DNA from: Odobenus rosmarus divergens
Taxonomy: Eukaryota > Chordata > Mammalia > Carnivora > Odobenidae
DNA: 64,000 bases
Direction: 5' to 3'
NCBI RefSeq assembly: GCF_000321225.1
Contig: NW_004450277.1
Location: 2,224,234 to 2,288,233, forward strand
The notes beneath the pieces were generated by a model, which saw only the letters and a program-made list of their open reading frames with translations, was not told the DNA's origin and ran no database searches. Position 1 is the first letter of the stretch. The number at the start of each line of letters is the position of its first letter. Positions 59,765 to 64,000 of this stretch are shown piece by piece. The position numbers were made by a program, and so were the translations under genes.

Positions 59765-59778
59765 GTTGCTATGGAAAC
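59765..59778. promoter_or_regulatory. RFX-type X-box motif
   Basis: GTTGCTATGGAAAC matches the RFX-family X-box consensus (two GTTGC-like half-sites in inverted order), with one mismatch from a perfect palindrome. It lies in GC-rich intron about 1.6 kb from the exon at 61408. The motif is seen directly; binding is inference. Confidence 0.5.
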
Positions 59779-60054
59779 GGTTAGGCCCGAACAGGAAGGG
59801 ACAGGCAGCCACCAGCAGGGCACACGCCCCTGGGACCCAGACCCTGACAGGGCGGGGGTGCAGCAGGGAAAGCCCTCCTGGCCAGTTTGCAGGTACCAAA
59901 TGCTGTCTTGGCCCAGGGCTGCAGCCGCTCAGCCAGCGCCAGCCCAGGCGGGCCAGGGGCCTCCTCCGAGGCATCACTGCAACAGCCCCAGCTCCCTCCT
60001 GTGCGCTAGCCCCGTGCTGGCATGGGGATGAGCTCTCAAACCTCTCGTGGGCCC

Positions 60055-60195
60055 CCCCCGGAGGTGGGTACCACGATTAACTCCACCCACAGATGAGGGA
60101 ACTGAGGCTCAGAGAGACGAAATCATGTGTTCAGGACACAGCTGCTATGTGGCAGAGCTGGGATTTGAACCCAGCCGGCATGGTCTTGGGGGCTC
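60055..60195 (-). repeat. MIR, minus strand
   Basis: GAGGGAACTGAGGCTCAGAG, TGGCAGAGCTGGGATTTGAA and CCCAGCCGG form a clear reversed MIR. Confidence 0.75.
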
Positions 60196-60929
60196 TGCTC
60201 TTAAACCAGGAACCTGGCATTTATGAGGCATGAGCCACACTTGTTCCTGTCCCACAGGCTTTAGAAGCCACCCAATGTACCCAACGAAGATGCAGCCGTG
60301 GCCTAATGACCCCATGGACAGGAAGGCTTCGGGATTTGGTGAGTCAGCTGGTGTCAGTCACTCACAGGCATCAGAGACCACCAAAATGAGGAGAAAAAAA
60401 AAACCCACTTGACACCTATGCTCTAATTTCTTTGTTGTCATCTACTTGAGCTTTGTTGTTGGTTTTTCCTTCCCCAGAAATGGTGGATGCCCCTGGAGTA
60501 CCACCCGAGCACGTGGCTTGCCCTTCATTCTGAGTCTGTTCCCATCCTCAGGCAAAACACCCACTGACTTTAGCAACCCTTCCAGGCCTGATGCCCAGTA
60601 GCAGCCTAGAAGCCCTGACAGACTGCCCACCTGGGCACCATCTCTCGGGGTAGAGCTACAATCGTACCGGCCACACGCACTGGCCCACCTTGCTGTGCCA
60701 AAGCCGCCTGCGAAGAGGTGGGCCCCAGACCTACTGGAGGCCTCTGGGGATGTTCAGGTTGAGGTAGTGAGGGGACTGAAGTGGGGGTCCCTGCTGCATC
60801 TCAGTGGGCAGGGCAGAGATGGAAAGCATGGACATCAGTCCCAGGGACCCACTTCGGCTGGTCACAAGTGCTCCGGGCATTTAAATTCTAAGTAATCCCC
60901 ACAGATTTCCTGGATGTTTGCAGGGAGGG

Positions 60930-61040
60930 AACGAACACTTAGGGAGGACCTACTACTGGTAGATGGGGAGCTCTAGGGTAAAAAGGCGCATGTAGCAAGA
61001 GGCATCGTGCTCCTGTCTCCAGAGAGCTCACAGACAGGGC
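60930..61040 (-). repeat. L2 3' fragment, minus strand
   Basis: CGAACACTTAGGGAGGACCT followed by CTCCAGAGAGCTCACAGAC fits a reversed L2 3' end. Confidence 0.45.
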
Positions 61041-61407
61041 CATGCGACCAGACCCATGAGGGCACTGCTCAGGGGGAGGCCTGGGCGGCAAGAATTAAGG
61101 AGCTTAGGGAAGAGGGCGAGGTGATAGTTTCCATCGGGAACGTCAGTGGGAGAAGAGGATCTTGAAGGGCGGCGGTAGGAATGTACCATGGGTTTTTCAA
61201 GGAACCCTGACATTTTTTTTTTTACAGTTAAAAAACAACAAAAACGAGGCTCTCTGGGCATGGACCCACACTGGCCTCTGGGAATTGTGACAACCGCTGG
61301 CCATGCACTTTTCTGTCTGTGCCAGCAAAGGGCAGGCCTTGCTGGTGGGAGGGCCTTTCCCTGCACAGCCTCCCCCAAGCCACCAGCACACCCGCCTCCT
61401 CCCCTAC

Positions 61408-61519
61408 CTTTGGGCTCCAGGCCATTGGAGTTAAAGTGCATCCTCTTCTGACACTCTGTGCAGCTCATCAGGAACCGGGTCACGGCCTCTCGCGGAAGGA
61501 AGGCATAGGTCTCTGCAAT
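61408..61519 (-). CDS. NOL4L: NOL4L coding exon of the long isoform (YAFLPREAVTRF segment)
   Basis: This 112-base minus-strand exon has its acceptor AG at 61521-61520 (CTGTCCCCAG|ATTGCAG) and donor GT at 61407-61406 (CCCAAAG|GTAGGG). It encodes 37 codons plus one base: IAETYAFLPREAVTRFLMSC, then TECQKRMHFNSNGLEPK. The block YAFLPREAVTRFLMSC is strongly conserved in NOL4 and NOL4L and was the main basis for naming the gene. Three Cys/His-type residues (MSCTECQKRMH) are visible, but I would not call a zinc finger from this alone. The leftover base G joins AA at 53113 to make Glu (EPK-E-NEPPSP). Entry is in phase 0, so the preceding exon, to the right of this window, should end on a whole codon. 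Confidence 0.97.
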
Positions 61520-61786
61520 CTGGGGACAGAGGAGGTTTGCTCATTATATGGGCCCAGGGGGAGGCCGCCTGGTCACCAGGTCACCAAGGTCTGTGCTTTG
61601 GTGGCAGGTGCTTGGTCCTTGCAGAAAGGGAAGGGATTCGAGGAGCAAGGAGCAGGTGTCCTCAATTCTTAGCCATGGAAATGAGTTAGTACTCTTATGG
61701 AAAACCATTTTTTAAAAAAATTTTGAATAAAGGAGTTAGAAATTGAGAAAGCAAAAACATTTAAACATTATCTAACCTACGTTTTA

Positions 61787-61996
61787 TTTATTTATTTATT
61801 TATTTTTAAAAGATTTTATTTATTTATTTGACAGAGAGAGACACAGCGAGAGAGGAAACACAAGCAGGGGGAGTGGGAGAGGGAGAAGCAGGCCTCCTGC
61901 GGAGCAGGGAGCCCGATGCGGGGCTCGATCCCAGGACCCTGGGATCATGACCTGAGCTGAAGGCAGATGCTGAATGACTGAGCCACCCAGGTGCCC
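61787..61996 (-). mobile_element. CAN SINE, young, minus strand, with a perfect 14-base duplication
   Basis: A near-consensus body and head with an expanded TTTA-repeat end. TAACCTACGTTTTA flanks it perfectly at 61773-61786 and 61997-62010. It lies about 270 bases upstream (in transcript direction) of the exon at 61519. Confidence 0.96.
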
Positions 61997-62284
61997 TAAC
62001 CTACGTTTTAATAAGGAATACTCCTCTCAGAGCATTTTATTGTTGCTCCTGAAAAATGAGTTTATAAACATTGCTCTAGGGGAGGGTGAAACAATTCTCA
62101 TTCTTAAAGATGGATAAACAGATCCACTTATGAATCTCCCAGCTCTGGGCCTATGAACAGAACCCAAGGTTCTACAAGCTCTTCCTGCAATAACTCACAG
62201 ATCAAGAACATTTTAGGGAGAGCTGTGAAAGTCTGATGACAAAGGATCAGATTTTTCAAACTGGACACGCCGTTAAGGACCCCC

Positions 62285-62390
62285 ATGTTCCAGGTGAGGT
62301 CACTAGGCCCAGAGAGGCAGACCTACTTGCCTAAGGCCACACAGCTTGTTAGAGGCAGTGGCAGACTAAAGCCCATGCTCCAGGTCACAC
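62285..62390 (-). repeat. MIR, minus strand
   Basis: TGAGGTCACTAGGCCCAGAG, TTGCCTAAGGCCACACAGCT and GAGGCAGTGGCAGACTAAAG form a reversed MIR. Confidence 0.65.
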
Positions 62391-64000
62391 CACACCTTAA
62401 CTGCCTCCAGGGGGCCTCTCCAGCCCGGGAGGTGGGAAGGGAGGTGAAGTAGATGGGAGGGAATACAAGAAACAGGCTGGGCAGGGGAATGGAGAAGGAG
62501 AGGGTGTGGGACCAGAAGCCCAGCCGTCTCCTCTTGCTCTGGGTTTTGGGAAACGCACTGGCCCTGGTTTGGCGGCCTCTTAGGCCCGGGTTCCCTGGCT
62601 GAGGCTGGGAGCTGCCCAGTTGCTGGTTTCCGCACATTTCCCAGCGCCGGGGCCCTCCCGCTCCTCTCCACTAAGGGGCAGCATCACCCCAGCATTCCAC
62701 CATCCTCGCTGCAGCCCAGCGGGGGGAAAGTTGGCCAAGGGCTCTGGTCAGCCCACAGAGGGAGGGGACTGCTCTCCAGGACAGCACCAGGTCTGCTCCT
62801 TTGGGATGCATGAGTGCCCTGTGCCACCTCTGTGGTGGTCAGGAGGTGGAGTAGGGTAGGGAGGAGTAGATGGGGGCGGGGGGGGGGGCCGAGGCAGGGT
62901 TCCAGGGCTGTGGCCAGGCCCTCAGAGGACCAGCTCAGGCTGTGCCCTCGGCTCAGTTGGTGTGTGGAGCTTGGGGGCCACCCTTGCTTGGTGGCCGGCT
63001 GCAAAGACAGAGTTAATTTTGGTGACACAATTGTTATTTCTCAGCTGATTTGATGCTCTGCGGAGCAGGCAGGCTCCTTGATGAGTTATCTCCCTTCCAA
63101 ATTCCCTGTCTGATTGCCTTCCTCTGGAGGTCAGGGACAAGGGCAAAGCCCTGCTCTCTGATTGGAGCTGGTGGATGGGAGGGCATGCAGCCGGTCCTCC
63201 TTGGGTCTCAGGGCTCCGGGATGGGGGCTTTCCTGCCACACACAGAGACATCTTCATTCCCAGCCCAACCTGCCCAGAAGTCTTAGGGGTGGCATGTCCC
63301 TCTCAGGCCTTCAGGGTTGGAAGGGTTGGGCCCTACTGAAGGGCTGATGGAGGCAGGAGTAAAGGGCCAAGTGGGCAGGGTGCCCGCCGGGCAAAGAGTG
63401 GGGCTGTGGCTGAGCTGGGCAAACAGATGAGGTCGGCCGAGGCGCCGCAAGGTGCGGCATCCCAGGTCAGACCTCGAAGAGATGAGCTGAGGACCTGGGG
63501 GAGGAGTGTCACGTCTGCTGGGAACGGAGGAAAGTTGATACCATAGGAACAGCCCCACTTCACTCTATGGAGCTCACCTGCTGTTGGGCAGAGAAATCAT
63601 TTCTCCAGCGCTCAAGGAGAGCCTTCCTGGTCTGGGTGCTCTGGTGAGGGTGGCCTGCAGCAGGGGCAGAGGCCCTACTCACCACCTGACCCACCGAGGG
63701 TACAGGTGCAATTCCCAGCGAGGGCCCAGCCCAGGCGGCCCTGGCTCTCCTGGCCTTGGCAGGGATCCCAGCAGTACGCAAAGCTGGCTAGCGGGCCATG
63801 GGGCAGAGAGCACTGGGAGCACACCTTCTGGCCCTGGGTCCCACACAGAGGGAGGTGGGGTGGACTCAAGAAGCCTAGATGAGAAGTCCTTGCAAGCCCT
63901 GCCCTGGGTGGCTGGCATGTCTGCAGCCTCACAAAAAACTCCATGGGGAGTCAGTGAAGTGCAGAGTCCAGCGCAGCTCCATGCTGCTGCAGAGGGGTCC

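Larger units (their letters stand above)
53114..61407 (-). other. NOL4L: NOL4L intron (8.3 kb)
   Basis: This is intron between exons 61519-61408 and 53113-53004. It carries an old L1-like AT-rich fragment with a SINE inserted (53.77-54.42 kb), an L1M 3' end (55.06-55.39 kb) and MIR and L2 traces at 57.4-57.8, 60.06-60.2 and 60.93-61.04 kb. The intervals 55.4-57.4 and 57.8-60.0 kb show no gene; an RFX-like X-box lies at 59765-59778. Confidence 0.85.
61520..64000 (-). other. NOL4L: NOL4L intron segment, cut by the right window edge
   Basis: This is intron preceding the exon at 61519-61408. It contains a young CAN SINE with a perfect 14-base target duplication (61787-61996) and a MIR fragment near 62285-62390. 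62.4-64.0 kb is GC-rich with no recognised exon; an exon-like segment at 63578-63654 was considered and rejected. Confidence 0.8.

Noticed and set aside
63578..63654. Exon-like segment on the minus strand (CTGCTGCAG acceptor, CAG|GTGAGC donor)
   Set aside because: It is 77 bases long, so including it before the phase-0 exon at 61519 would shift the NOL4L frame. Its translation does not resemble NOL4 or NOL4L.

Overview
This is mammalian nuclear DNA from an order Carnivora genome. It carries many copies of the carnivore tRNA-Lys-derived SINE (CAN SINE). The youngest copies have the form usual in bears, seals and mustelids, and no dog-type SINEC_Cf copy was seen, so I infer a non-canid caniform; the species cannot be fixed by eye. 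There are no prokaryotic genes, operons, CRISPR arrays or phage elements. Most long open frames are chance frames in GC-rich DNA, CpG-island frames or repeat-derived frames.

The window is an internal part of one gene on the minus strand, which I recognise as NOL4L (nucleolar protein 4 like; formerly C20orf112). Four coding exons are readable, in transcript order 61519-61408, 53113-53004, 17001-16860 and 1013-736. All four have canonical AG/GT borders, and the phases join without error into one 213-residue stretch. The N-terminal exons lie beyond the right edge and the C-terminal exons beyond the left edge. Everything else is intron.

Between exons 53113-53004 and 17001-16860 lies a strong CpG island (about 24.3-26.15 kb). 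It probably holds an internal promoter for a shorter NOL4L form. A minus-strand splice donor at 25191/25190 could join a first exon directly to 17001. That join is phase-compatible with the coding frame and would, if translated, add a Pro/Arg/Ala-rich N-terminus. The conventional short form would start at the internal ATG at 16968-16966.

Layout: 1-26.7 kb is GC-rich, gene-proximal intron with old MIR/L2 debris, one old L1 3' end and only one young SINE. 26.7-29.4 kb is AT-richer intron with few recognisable repeats. 29.5-32.2 kb is a dense, partly nested SINE/L1 cluster. 39.3-46.5 kb is a second SINE/L1-rich block with an 812-base assembly gap (44902-45713). 48.7-48.95 kb is a GGAT/GGGT tetranucleotide array attached to an L2 tail. 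49-64 kb is mostly plain intron around the two upstream exons, with scattered L2, MIR and L1M pieces and two more SINEs. I found no undescribed biological system. The most useful leads are the internal promoter with its in-frame N-terminal extension, a CtBP-like motif in the Ser-rich exon, and several candidate regulatory blocks.
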